From the NCBI GenBank assembly GCA_965216585.1, contig CBDCGC010000002.1:372001-436000 (forward strand): 64,000 nt of DNA, given 5' to 3'. Both the position numbers and the translations under genes were made by a program. This document shows, one piece after another, positions 44,219-53,155 of this stretch (positions are counted from its first letter, which is position 1; each line of letters starts with the position of its first letter). Source of the DNA: CADEER01 sp965216585. Lineage in GTDB: Bacteria; Desulfobacterota; Binatia; HRBIN30; CADEER01. Below the pieces are notes generated by a model, which was given only the letters and a program-made list of their open reading frames with translations, searched no databases and was not told where the DNA came from.

Positions 44219-45304
44219 CTACGCAACCCGGTCGTAGGCGGTGCGAAGGCTGCGGATCACCTGGCCGGCGGCGAAGCGGGTGCGAATCGAGTCGGCGGCG
44301 GCGCGACCGACGCGCGAAGCCCGGTCATCGTCGAGAATCTCGAACAAGCGGGCGGTGATCGCGACTGGGTCGAGATCGCTGAGGTAGCCGGTGCTGCCGT
44401 CGCTGATCAGCTCTTCGAGGGAGGCGATGCTCGCGGCGAGCACGGGAACGGAATGGGCCATCGCCTCGGCGGCGCTGAGGCCAAAGGTTTCGTTGCGACT
44501 GGGAACCAGTGCGACGGCGCAGGTGGCGTACAGCGCCGACAAGTGATCGTGCGACAGCCAACCGTGAAGCTTCACGCGCTCGGCGGTGGCGGGATCGCTC
44601 GCCTGCTGCCAGCGGCGGCGCCAGCGGGCGTCGTGTTTGCGGCTGGCCGGCAGGCCACCGGCGACGTCGAAAGTGACGGTGCGGTCGCGTTCGACGGCGA
44701 TGCGCATCACCTCGAAGAGAATGTCGGTGCCCTTGGCGTGGTCGAAACGACCGGCATAGACGACGCGCCGTTGCCGCCTCTCTGGAGCGGGTCGCACAGC
44801 CGGGCAGTCGACGATGTTGGCGACCACCGTCGCCGGCCTGCCGTGCCGGCTGGCAATCTCTGCAGCGGTGGCACGCGACGGCGCCAGCACGGCATCACAG
44901 GCCGCGATGGCCGCCGCCTGATCGCGGCTCGAGGCGGTCAGCCGCCCGGCGGGCTGGAGAACGTGGCAGGTGTAGGCGATCGGCCGGCTCGAGAGATCGC
45001 GCAAGTGCGCTGCGAAGGGCCACAAGTTTTCGTGGTGCAGGTGGATGTGGGTTGGCGCGAAATCGCTGGCGACGGCGGCGATGGCGGCGAAAGGGGCGCC
45101 GCTGCGGATGCGCAGGCGCACGGTCGGATCGTTCGCTGGGGCGATTCGCGGGCTGGCGGCGCGTGCGCCGCGCCAGTGGTCGAACGAGACCACGGCGCTG
45201 GCGATGCCGTGCTGTCGTTGAGCGGCGACGAGACTGCCGACGGCTGTCGAGGTGCCGCCGGTGGAGTGCGGCGGGAAGTCGCGAGTCAGATGAAGAATGC
45301 GCAC
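44219..45304 (-). CDS. Glycosyltransferase family 4 protein
   Basis: 361 residues, GT-B fold. N-terminal HLTRDFPPHSTGGTS, interdomain AGRFDHAKGTDILFEVM, and the nucleotide-sugar-binding EX7E block SRNETFGLSAAEAMAHSVPVLA. It transfers a sugar from a nucleotide donor to an unknown acceptor. GTG at 45304 is 3 bp after the stop of the upstream miaE-like gene, so the two are probably cotranscribed although the jobs appear unrelated. Confidence 0.9.
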   Translation of the reverse strand: MRILHLTRDFPPHSTGGTSTAVGSLVAAQRQHGIASAVVSFDHWRGARAASPRIAPANDPTVRLRIRSGAPFAAIAAVASDFAPTHIHLHHENLWPFAAHLRDLSSRPIAYTCHVLQPAGRLTASSRDQAAAIAACDAVLAPSRATAAEIASRHGRPATVVANIVDCPAVRPAPERRQRRVVYAGRFDHAKGTDILFEVMRIAVERDRTVTFDVAGGLPASRKHDARWRRRWQQASDPATAERVKLHGWLSHDHLSALYATCAVALVPSRNETFGLSAAEAMAHSVPVLAASIASLEELISDGSTGYLSDLDPVAITARLFEILDDDRASRVGRAAADSIRTRFAAGQVIRSLRTAYDRVA

Positions 45305-45307
45305 GCG

Positions 45308-45883
45308 TCAGTGCAAGGCTGCGCGCAGCGGCAGTGCGGCAACGATCTCGGCTTCCCTCGTCACCAGCTCGTCGAAGCGGGCTTCGACGTCGGCTGGGGC
45401 GAAGAGCTCGCGGGCGATGCGGGCGAAGAGTCCCTGGTGGCGGGCCTCGGCGCGCGTCAACTCCAGGTAGAGCTGTTTGAGCGGACCCTTCTCGAGGACT
45501 TCGGCGAGCATCGCGAAACGCTCGCATCCGCGCGCCTCGACGAGGGCGAAGACGATCAGGCGATCGAGCAGAAAGTCCGCCGCCGTCGCTTTGCGCATGA
45601 GCTCGTGCAGCTTCGTCATGTACGGGTCGGGCGCATCTTGGCCGAGGCCGCAACCGCGCTGGCGGAGCACTTCGTAGACGCGGCGGAAGTGCTCCAGCTC
45701 CTCCTGGGCGAGGGCGACCATTGCATCGACGAGTAGCGGCTGGTCGTGGTGGTGGACGGCGAGACGAATCGCTTGCGCCGAAGCCTTGCGTTCGTTGGCG
45801 GCGTGGTCCTGCAAGAAGGAATCGAAGTCGCCGCAGACGACATCAGCCCACGCGGGGGGCGTCTTGTAGAGAAGCGCCAGCAC
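45308..45883 (-). CDS. miaE: tRNA-(ms2io6A)-hydroxylase MiaE-like
   Basis: 191 residues; ferritin-like diiron hydroxylase that hydroxylates the prenyl group of ms2i6A37 in tRNA. Two iron-binding helical pairs are visible: DHAANERKASAQA and EELEHFRRVYEVL, then LIVFALVEARGCERF and EARHQGLF, the Glu/His pattern of MiaE. A GTG start at 45883 gives the usual length. This is a second tRNA position-37 modification gene in the window, with sua5. Confidence 0.9.
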   Translation of the reverse strand: MLALLYKTPPAWADVVCGDFDSFLQDHAANERKASAQAIRLAVHHHDQPLLVDAMVALAQEELEHFRRVYEVLRQRGCGLGQDAPDPYMTKLHELMRKATAADFLLDRLIVFALVEARGCERFAMLAEVLEKGPLKQLYLELTRAEARHQGLFARIARELFAPADVEARFDELVTREAEIVAALPLRAALH

Positions 45884-45928
45884 GGGCGCAGACTAGTGCC
45901 CACCCGGCCGTTGCTCAACAGCCGGCCC

Positions 45929-47836
45929 TCACACCGCTTGACGGCGGCGCGGTTCCGGGCTGTCGGCGTTGGACGCGTCGTTCGCGTCCTCGGGCTCGAG
46001 GACGGCACCGAGCATGACCTCCGGCGCCGCGCCGAGGGGCGCGGAGTGCTCGCCCGGGCGTTGTTCGCGCAGCACCTTCTTCATGTCGACGGGCAGCGTG
46101 ACGGTGAAGGTCGAACCCACACCTTCCTTACTTTCGGCCTTGATCTTGCCGTACATGTTGTCGACCAAACGCGAGACGATGTAGAGGCCGAGGCCGACGC
46201 CACCGTAGGCCGCGGAGATCGAGCGATTGGCCTGGCGGAAGGGCTCGAAGATGACCTTCATCGCGTCCGGCGAGATTCCGATACCGGTGTCGCGAACCGT
46301 GAAGACGACGTTGTCGCCATCGATTGCGGCGCTGGTGGTGACGGTTCCTTCTTTGGTGAACTTCAACGCGTTGCCGATCAAATTCTTCAGAACCATGCGA
46401 ACTTTCACCGGATCCGTGCTGATGCTCGTCGCCATCGCCGGAGCGTTCCATTCGAGCTCGACGCCGCTGGCGCGCTTGGCGTCGGCGAGCTCGGAGCGCA
46501 ACTCTTCGCAGAACGCGCGCAAGTCGATGTCGCGCAACTCCAGTGGTACCGTCTTGGCCTCCAGGCGGCTGAGGTCGAGCGTCGCCTCGATCAGATCGAG
46601 CAGCTCGCGAGCACTGCGCGCTACGCGCTGCAACGTGTCCGCTTGATCCGGGCGGACCGGGCCAAAGGTGCCGTCGAGCAGAAGGTCGTTGTAGCCGATG
46701 ATCAAGTTGAGCGGCGTGCGTAGCTCGTGCGACATCGAGGCGACGAAATCCGATTTGAGCTGGTTGGCGTTCTCGAGCTCCTCGACCAATCGCGCGTTGG
46801 CGAGAGACATCGATGCGAGTTGAGCGATGCCGCGAGCGATACGGGTTTCGACTCGGCTCAGCGGTTGCCTCGTTTTGCTCCAGTTGGCGATCTGCAGACC
46901 GATGACTTCCTCGCCGCGGCGCAGCGGAATGAGTACCTGCTTGCCGGTGTGAGGGTCGAGATCGCCGGCGAGAATCTGTTTGTCGGCCGCGACTTCGACG
47001 AGATCCTGGCGCGAACTTTCATCCAGAGGCGCCTCGATGATCGATGACGGTACTTCGAGGACGCGCGTCACTTCACGCGCTTCCTCGCTGAGACCGTGAG
47101 AGGCCACCGGCCGGTAGACTTCATCATCGCTCTGCCGAAAGAGCGTCGTGCTGGAATCGCAGTTGAGCCCTTCGGCGGTCAGTTGGCAGACGCGTTCGAG
47201 CAACACCGGGGTATCGAGGGATGAGATCAAATCCTGGCCAACGCGCGCGAGAGTCGCCGTGACGGCTGCCTCTTCCTCGAGCTGTTGCGAAGTATGGCTG
47301 AGTTCCGTACGCGCCAGGTTGCGTTCGGTCTCGTGCTTCTCGGCCCGTTTTCTCTCCGACCTGCTGCGCTCGACCAGGTAACCGTAGAAAGCCGTAGCCG
47401 TGAAAAGAAAGGGGATGCGGATCAGCGACGGTGAGTTCCACAGGCTGAGCGCCTCACCCGAGTGCACCAGTAGATAGATGTAGGCGATGCAGACCACGCA
47501 GGCCCCCAAGGCGATGAGGGCGAGGTTTTCGCCAATCGCGGCGAGCAGAATGACGAAGAAGTAGAGAAAGAAGAACTCGGCGTTGAAATGGCCACTGTAG
47601 AGTAGCGCCGCGGTAATCCACGCCGTATCGAAGATGACCAGGGCGAGACCGAAGAGCGGCGAGCGCGAGGTCTCCTCGAGGACGTTGGCGAGGAAGATGT
47701 TGGCCGCCAGCGCAAAAGCAAAGAGTCCCAGGACGATGGGCGGCGGCATCGCGAAGTCGTTCTCGACCAGCAACATGTACGCCGTTGCGATGATGAGGGT
47801 CAGTCGGAGGAGGATGAAAATTCGGTTGGTCGTCAT
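45929..47836 (-). CDS. Membrane sensor histidine kinase with GAF domain
   Basis: 635 residues. Five or six N-terminal membrane helices (residues ~5-155), a short coiled coil, a GAF domain (about 195-350), HisKA with phospho-acceptor His370 in MSHELRTPLNLIIGY, and HATPase with N box NLIGNALKFTKEG and G boxes DTGIGI and GGVGLGLYIV. A ~50-residue charged C-terminal tail follows. No cognate response regulator is adjacent, so the target is unknown. It is divergent from the degenerate AAA+ gene, sharing a 415-bp regulatory region. Confidence 0.94.
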   Translation of the reverse strand: MTTNRIFILLRLTLIIATAYMLLVENDFAMPPPIVLGLFAFALAANIFLANVLEETSRSPLFGLALVIFDTAWITAALLYSGHFNAEFFFLYFFVILLAAIGENLALIALGACVVCIAYIYLLVHSGEALSLWNSPSLIRIPFLFTATAFYGYLVERSRSERKRAEKHETERNLARTELSHTSQQLEEEAAVTATLARVGQDLISSLDTPVLLERVCQLTAEGLNCDSSTTLFRQSDDEVYRPVASHGLSEEAREVTRVLEVPSSIIEAPLDESSRQDLVEVAADKQILAGDLDPHTGKQVLIPLRRGEEVIGLQIANWSKTRQPLSRVETRIARGIAQLASMSLANARLVEELENANQLKSDFVASMSHELRTPLNLIIGYNDLLLDGTFGPVRPDQADTLQRVARSARELLDLIEATLDLSRLEAKTVPLELRDIDLRAFCEELRSELADAKRASGVELEWNAPAMATSISTDPVKVRMVLKNLIGNALKFTKEGTVTTSAAIDGDNVVFTVRDTGIGISPDAMKVIFEPFRQANRSISAAYGGVGLGLYIVSRLVDNMYGKIKAESKEGVGSTFTVTLPVDMKKVLREQRPGEHSAPLGAAPEVMLGAVLEPEDANDASNADSPEPRRRQAV

Positions 47837-48251
47837 TGTGGCTCAGCTTTGCGCCGCGGAATGCTAGTGACAGCATCTATTGCCGAACGGCTCAACACCG
47901 CGATCTCGGCAGGGAACAAAGCAACAAGGATGCCATCAGCCCGGCAAGCACCGCATACGGGTCCGCCGCAGAGTCGAAGTCCGGCGGCGTCGGTCGATCA
48001 ACAGCTCAGCGGCAAATGTACTGCCGACCGTCATTTTTCGGCCCGAATCGCAAAATCTCCAGAATGTGGCGAAAATACAAGATGTGTCGCATTTGTGCAC
48101 TCGTAGCTCGCAAATCGGCAAGTATGCGGGAATCCCGGACGCTTGCTCTTGCTACCGCATGCGCGGACGGGACATGGCACGTGTTTCGCTTTGTGACTCT
48201 TCAGGACCACAAGCATTTCACGAAAAGTCCGACGAGGGGGGTTAGGAAAGA
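47837..48251. promoter_or_regulatory. Divergent regulatory region, sensor kinase / AAA+ gene
   Basis: 415 bp between two divergent starts, noticeably AT-richer than the genes beside it. Apart from the candidate -24/-12 promoter listed separately, there is an A/T-rich stretch around 48040-48120. No coding frame is convincing. Confidence 0.55.
48175..48190 (+). promoter_or_regulatory. Candidate sigma-54 (-24/-12) promoter
   Basis: TGGCAC-GTGTT-TCGCT matches the consensus TGGCAC-N5-TTGCW with one mismatch, and keeps the required GG and GC doublets 12 bp apart. It is 62 bp upstream of the GTG of the AAA+ gene on the same strand. One match in a 64-kb high-GC window could still be chance. Confidence 0.4.
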
Positions 48252-49013
48252 GTGAACGACTCGGGTGCACTTGCGAGTAAACCGAACGTTGCCGGGCGAG
48301 ATCCGGTCGTTCGCAAGGTCGTGCGCCTCGCCGAACGCCTGGCGGCGACAGAGCATCCAATCCATTTCGAGGGCGAACCAGGTACCGGGCGAGAGAATCT
48401 CGCCCGTTTCGTTCACGCGAGGGGGCCGCGGGCGGCGTCGCCCTTTTCCGTCGTGGAAATCGGCGACACCGCTCGCGGGGCAACCCCGGAGAGATTCATA
48501 CAGGAGATCGAAGCCCCGTGCGGGGGTACGCTCTTCGTCTCTTGCTGTGAGATGCTCGAAGCTGCGGCAGCCGCTCGGTTGGTGGGGGAGTTGCAGCGGC
48601 CCGACAGTCCGCGCCTGATGATGTCGAGCGCGCGCGGGGAAGGTGGGATGCCGGCGTTGGTGCGTCTGGTCGAACCCGTGACGCTGTGCCTGCCGCCGTT
48701 GCGGGCGCGGCGCGGCGATATCGGCGAACTGGTACGTACCTTTCTCGGCGCTGAGTTTCGCAGGGACGGCGTCGAGCCGTCGATCAGCCGTGCGGCTTTG
48801 CTTTGCATGTGGCGTTACGACTGGCCTGGAAACGTGGCCGAGTTGCGCGAGGAAACGCTGGCCGCCCTGGCGCGGGCGCCGGACGGATTGATTAGGCCCG
48901 TCCACCTGTCGTCGCGAATTCGACCGCGACCGCTGCCGGTGGAGTCAACGCATCCCCGTAGCATTGCCGAGGTCTGTTTGGGCAGCGGTCGCGACGACGC
49001 GATCGAGCGATAG
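48252..49013 (+). CDS. Degenerate sigma-54 activator-like AAA+ protein
   Basis: 253 residues related to the central domain of bacterial enhancer-binding proteins, but with essential motifs lost. Walker A is GEPGTGRE (Lys to Arg47), the GAFTGA region is missing, and Walker B is GGTLFVSCCE instead of GGTLFLDE. RYDWPGNVAELREE near the C-terminus is the intact WPGN block. There is no receiver domain and no DNA-binding helix-turn-helix. It therefore probably cannot hydrolyse ATP or open sigma-54 complexes and may be an anti-activator or decoy partner. GTG at 48252 follows AGGAAAGA. Confidence 0.75.
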   Translation: MNDSGALASKPNVAGRDPVVRKVVRLAERLAATEHPIHFEGEPGTGRENLARFVHARGPRAASPFSVVEIGDTARGATPERFIQEIEAPCGGTLFVSCCEMLEAAAAARLVGELQRPDSPRLMMSSARGEGGMPALVRLVEPVTLCLPPLRARRGDIGELVRTFLGAEFRRDGVEPSISRAALLCMWRYDWPGNVAELREETLAALARAPDGLIRPVHLSSRIRPRPLPVESTHPRSIAEVCLGSGRDDAIER

Positions 49014-49100
49014 CGTCCGTCGCACCGATCTGTCGCGGCCACGCTCTTTGTCACGCGGTACGGTCGTTCTGGCCGTTGGTTCCTGGTACTAAGCCGAGCC

Positions 49101-50387
49101 ATGGGTGAGGCGAGCGACGACGGCGAGGCGATGCCGCCGGCCACGGAAGGCGACCACGGTACATCCGGACGGGCGCGCGATTCAAAGGAACGCGACGGCG
49201 GCACGTCCGGGCGGGCGCGCGATTCAGCGGATGTCAAAGTCGTCGACCTCGACGGTCGCGAAGTGCTCCTCGTCGGCACCGCCCACGTGTCGCGCGAGTC
49301 GGCCGACCTGGCGGAGCAGCTCATTGCCGAAGAGCGTCCGGACCGGGTTTGCGTCGAGCTCGACGAGCGGCGCTACGAAGCGTTGCGGCAGGAGGAGAAT
49401 TTCGAATCTCTCGACCTGCGCGAAGTGCTGCGGCGCAAGCAGTTGGCCGCGTTGATGTTCAACCTCATCCTGGCGTCCTACCAGAAGCAACTCGGCGGTC
49501 GCCTCGGCGTCCAACCGGGGGCCGAGCTACTGGCAGCGGCGCGGGCGGCCGAAGCGATTGGCATCCCGGTCTCCCTCAGTGATCGCGACGTCCGCATCAC
49601 CCTGCGGCGGGCCTGGGGGGCACTGTCGTTGTGGCACAAAGCGCAGCTCTTCGGCGCCATGATCGCCTCGCTCTTCGAGTCGCCTGATCTCAGCGAGGAA
49701 GACCTGCGCGAGCTGCGCCAGAGCGACGTCGTCACGCACCTGCTCGACGAGCTCGGCCAGGCCTTTCCGGATCTGAAGACGGCGCTGATCGACGAGCGCG
49801 ACCTCTACCTCGCCGAGAAGATCCGTGCGGCACCAGGCCGTCGCGTCGTCGCTGTGCTCGGGGCGGGTCATTTGCAAGGAGTTCAACGAGTGCTGCGCGA
49901 GAATGAGAGCGGCGATCTCGAGCCTTTGGAGGAGGTGCCACCGGTGTCACCTCTGGTCAAAGCAGTCGGATGGTCGATTCCGGCTGTCATCGTCGGTGCC
50001 ATCGTCACCATCGGATTGCGCCAGGGGGCGGTCGCTGCAGGGGAGAACATCGCCGTATGGTTTCTCGTCAACGGCGTGCTGGCCATGGCCGGAGCGGTGA
50101 TCGCACTGGCGCACCCGGCGACGATCGCCACGGCCTTTCTCAGCGCCCCGATCACCAGTCTCACACCGGTCATCGGCGTCGGTTACGTGGCGGCGTTTGC
50201 GCAGACCTACGTGCGTCCCCCTCTGGTGCGTGAGCTGCGCTCGGTGATGACCGATATGCGTCAGGTGGGCAAGTGGTGGAGCAATCGCCTGCTGCGCATC
50301 TTCCTCGTCTTCTTGCTGACGACCTGGGGCAGCATCGCCGGAACGTTCATCGGCGGAACCGAGATTCTGTCCAACCTCGGCGGCTGA
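49101..50387 (+). CDS. TraB/PrgY-like membrane protein
   Basis: 428 residues. The TraB/GumN-type domain (about 50-275) has the conserved VGTAHVSRES, VCVELDERRY and VLGAGHLQG blocks with the GTAH and GxxH histidines of this putative metalloprotease/Tiki-like fold. Four or five C-terminal membrane helices follow (about 290-425). PrgY, a related protein, reduces pheromone activity in enterococci; the role here is unknown. The N-terminal 45 residues hold a 14-residue duplication (TSGRARDS) from a 42-bp tandem repeat (49161-49226) and may be disordered. Confidence 0.88.
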   Translation: MGEASDDGEAMPPATEGDHGTSGRARDSKERDGGTSGRARDSADVKVVDLDGREVLLVGTAHVSRESADLAEQLIAEERPDRVCVELDERRYEALRQEENFESLDLREVLRRKQLAALMFNLILASYQKQLGGRLGVQPGAELLAAARAAEAIGIPVSLSDRDVRITLRRAWGALSLWHKAQLFGAMIASLFESPDLSEEDLRELRQSDVVTHLLDELGQAFPDLKTALIDERDLYLAEKIRAAPGRRVVAVLGAGHLQGVQRVLRENESGDLEPLEEVPPVSPLVKAVGWSIPAVIVGAIVTIGLRQGAVAAGENIAVWFLVNGVLAMAGAVIALAHPATIATAFLSAPITSLTPVIGVGYVAAFAQTYVRPPLVRELRSVMTDMRQVGKWWSNRLLRIFLVFLLTTWGSIAGTFIGGTEILSNLGG

Positions 50388-50521
50388 ACCTGTTTACCTA
50401 GTGGGCTGCTGCCCAATCACCGGGCGCATCAAATCGCTTCTTTCAAGTTTCCCGGTGTCCCCCGGTACTGTGCTCCCATTGGCACTACGCTTGCTCTTCT
50501 TCGTCTGTGAGGATTCGAGCG

Positions 50522-51967
50522 ATGCCGGGATACGAGAGGTTGTCAGCGCTGGACGAGACGTTTCTCGCCTTTGAAACGCCGAGTACCTACATGCACGTCG
50601 CCTTGGTAACGACCTTCGGGCCGGGGTCTGTAGCCGGCGAAAAGGGGCTGAAGATTGAGCGGGTTCGAAAGTACTTCGAATCGAGGCTTCATCTGGTGCC
50701 TCGTTACCGCCAGAAGCTCCGCTTAGTGCCACTCACTGGCGACGCCGTATGGGTAGACGATGAAGATTTCGATCTAGACTACCACGTACGCCATGCCAGC
50801 CTGCCGCGGCCTGGTACGAAGAAACAGCTGCAGAGGCGCTGCGCGGAGATTCTCGAACGTCCTCTCGATCGCAAGCGGCCGTTGTGGGAGAGCTGGTTTA
50901 TCGAGGGACTTCGAGGCGGTCGATTTGCCATGATCACGAAGGTTCATCATTGCATGGTGGACGGAATCGCAGGGGTCGAGATTCTAGCTGCTCTGCTGTC
51001 GCTCGAGCCGGTGAAAACGGTCAAGCGTGCGGCCCCGTGGGGTCCGTGCAAAGCACCCACCGACCGCGAAATGCTCGGCGACGAAGTGGCGCGGCGCGTC
51101 ACTTCGTCTGTCGGTCTGGTGCGCGACGTCGGCTCATTTGCGGCGCGCGCCACACGGGACGAAGTGGGAAAACGCGTAGGTGCGCTGTTCGGATTGTTCC
51201 GCGCCGGCGGTACGTCGTTCGAGCGCGTGGCGTTCAACGAACGGATTGGCCCGCACCGACGGATTGCATGGACGGAAACGCGAATCGAAGAGATTCTTCG
51301 TATCAAGAGGGCATTGGGAGGATCTCTGAATGACGTCGTCTTGGCGACGGTAGCTGGTGCGCTGCGCGCTTTCATGCTCGGCCGAGGAGATACGGTGACC
51401 TCTCCGTATCGGGTCATTGTGCCGGTCAGCGTTCGTTCCGGCGATGAGAAAGATAAGGCGGGAAACCGTGTCTCCGCGTGGATCGTCGATCTTCCGGTCG
51501 ACGAACGTGGTGCTGCGCGTCGCTATTCACGAACCGTGCAGATGACAGAAGCGCTCAAACGGGACGAGACGCAGCTGGGGGCGCAGATGCTGGCGCAAGC
51601 GGCCGAGCTGACGACTGGCAGCATCCTGGGTTTGGGGGCGCGGCTTCTCAGCCAGTCTCATCTCTTCAATCTCATCGTAACCAACGTTCCAGGCCCTCGG
51701 GTGCCTCTTTACCTGCTCGATTCGCCGATGCTCGAGGCCTATCCACACGTGCCACTCTTTGCCGATCAGGGGGTCGGTATCGCCCTCTTCAGCTATGGAG
51801 AGAACCTCTATTGGGGAATCGCTGCCGATTGGGATCTCGTTCCCGACATCGAAGATCTCGGCGCGCACGTCGGTACGTCGTTTGCGGAGTTGCTGCAGAT
51901 GGCCTCACGGCCGAAACGACGAGTCCGCGTGATGTCGGGACGAATACGAGCGGTCTCAGCAGGGTAG
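50522..51967 (+). CDS. Wax ester synthase / diacylglycerol acyltransferase (WS/DGAT)
   Basis: 481 residues. Condenses acyl-CoA with a fatty alcohol or diacylglycerol to make storage wax ester or triacylglycerol. The active-site HHxxxDG is KVHHCMVDG; other family blocks are PLDRKRPLWE, SLNDVVLATVAGALR and NVPGPRVPLY. ATG at 50522 follows AGGATTCGAGCG (AGGA); a GTG five codons upstream is the alternative. Adjacent genes (TraB-like upstream, alcohol dehydrogenase downstream) are separate units, although an alcohol dehydrogenase next door could serve the same fatty-alcohol pool. Confidence 0.93.
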   Translation: MPGYERLSALDETFLAFETPSTYMHVALVTTFGPGSVAGEKGLKIERVRKYFESRLHLVPRYRQKLRLVPLTGDAVWVDDEDFDLDYHVRHASLPRPGTKKQLQRRCAEILERPLDRKRPLWESWFIEGLRGGRFAMITKVHHCMVDGIAGVEILAALLSLEPVKTVKRAAPWGPCKAPTDREMLGDEVARRVTSSVGLVRDVGSFAARATRDEVGKRVGALFGLFRAGGTSFERVAFNERIGPHRRIAWTETRIEEILRIKRALGGSLNDVVLATVAGALRAFMLGRGDTVTSPYRVIVPVSVRSGDEKDKAGNRVSAWIVDLPVDERGAARRYSRTVQMTEALKRDETQLGAQMLAQAAELTTGSILGLGARLLSQSHLFNLIVTNVPGPRVPLYLLDSPMLEAYPHVPLFADQGVGIALFSYGENLYWGIAADWDLVPDIEDLGAHVGTSFAELLQMASRPKRRVRVMSGRIRAVSAG

Positions 51968-52069
51968 GGCGCTTTTCGCTGTTCTCCGTTTCCGTGACTC
52001 GCTGGACTGGCGCTGTGCGTCGGGGTGTCGTAGTAGTCAGGTCCGGATCTACCCTAGGAGAGCTGTTGC

Positions 52070-53155
52070 ATGAAAGCGTTGATTACGCGTGATTTGAACC
52101 AATACGAAGTGGAAGAGGTGACGATCGACGGCCCGAAGGCCGGCGAGATCGCCGTGAAGATGGGAGCGACGGGGGTCTGCCACTCGGATCTCTCGGTGAT
52201 CAACGGTATCTTACCGCTGCCTAAGCCGATGGTTCTCGGGCACGAGGGTGCGGGTGTCGTGTCGGAGATCGGCGAGGGAGTCACCGGCTTCGAGGTCGGC
52301 GATCACGTCGTTCTCTCCTTCGTGCCCAACTGCGGCACTTGCAACTTTTGCCACCGCCAGCTGCCGCAGTTCTGCGAAGCGAGCATCCCCCACGGCCTGA
52401 TGCTCGACGGTACGGCGCGTGTGAAAAAAGGGGACGACGACTTGCTGGTCATGCAGTTTCTCGGCTGCATGGCCGAAGAAGCGGTGGTACCTGCGGTCTC
52501 GGCGGTCAAGATCGACAAGGAGATTCCGCTCGAAAAGGCGGCGCTGGTGGGCTGTGGTGTGATGACCGGTGTGGGCGCAGTGATCAACACCGCCGGTGTC
52601 GAGCCCGGTGCCAGTGTCGCGGTGTTCGGATGTGGCGGCGTCGGCTTGTCGATCATCCAGGGCGCCCGTCTCACCGGTGCCGGTACGATCATCGCCGTCG
52701 ACCTGGCCGACAACAAATTGGAGCTGGCGCGCAACTTCGGTGCGACGCACACGGTGAACGGCGGCAGCGAAGACTCCGTGGGCAAGTGCAAGGAGCTCAC
52801 CGGAGGAGCGGGGCCGGACTACTCTTTCGAAGCGGTGGGTGTGCCTCAGCTCATGGTCGACGCCAACAATGCGACGCGACGCGGCGGTACGACGGTGATC
52901 GTCGGTGTCGGCTCACTCGTCGATTCGGTGCCGTTCAACGCGATGATGCTGTCGATGGACGGCAAGACGATCAAGGGGAGTTTCTACGGGGATACGAATT
53001 TTCGCGCGGACATGCCGATGCTCCTCGACCTCTATCGCGCCGGCAAGCTCAACCTCGACGACATGGTGTCGCAAACCTACTCGATCGACGAGGCGCCGCA
53101 GGCGTTCGTCGACATGGAAGCGGGCAAGAACGCGCGCGGCGTGATCGTCTACTGA
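52070..53155 (+). CDS. Zinc-dependent alcohol dehydrogenase (class III-like)
   Basis: 361 residues, medium-chain dehydrogenase. Catalytic zinc ligands in GVCHSDLSV and GHEGAGVV; the four-Cys structural zinc site (CGTCNFCHRQLPQFC); NAD-binding VFGCGGVGLSIIQGA. It resembles the AdhC/class III group; true glutathione-dependent formaldehyde activity is not proven. AGGAG precedes the ATG. Its stop overlaps by 7 bp the stop of the convergent PIG-L gene. Confidence 0.93.
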   Translation: MKALITRDLNQYEVEEVTIDGPKAGEIAVKMGATGVCHSDLSVINGILPLPKPMVLGHEGAGVVSEIGEGVTGFEVGDHVVLSFVPNCGTCNFCHRQLPQFCEASIPHGLMLDGTARVKKGDDDLLVMQFLGCMAEEAVVPAVSAVKIDKEIPLEKAALVGCGVMTGVGAVINTAGVEPGASVAVFGCGGVGLSIIQGARLTGAGTIIAVDLADNKLELARNFGATHTVNGGSEDSVGKCKELTGGAGPDYSFEAVGVPQLMVDANNATRRGGTTVIVGVGSLVDSVPFNAMMLSMDGKTIKGSFYGDTNFRADMPMLLDLYRAGKLNLDDMVSQTYSIDEAPQAFVDMEAGKNARGVIVY

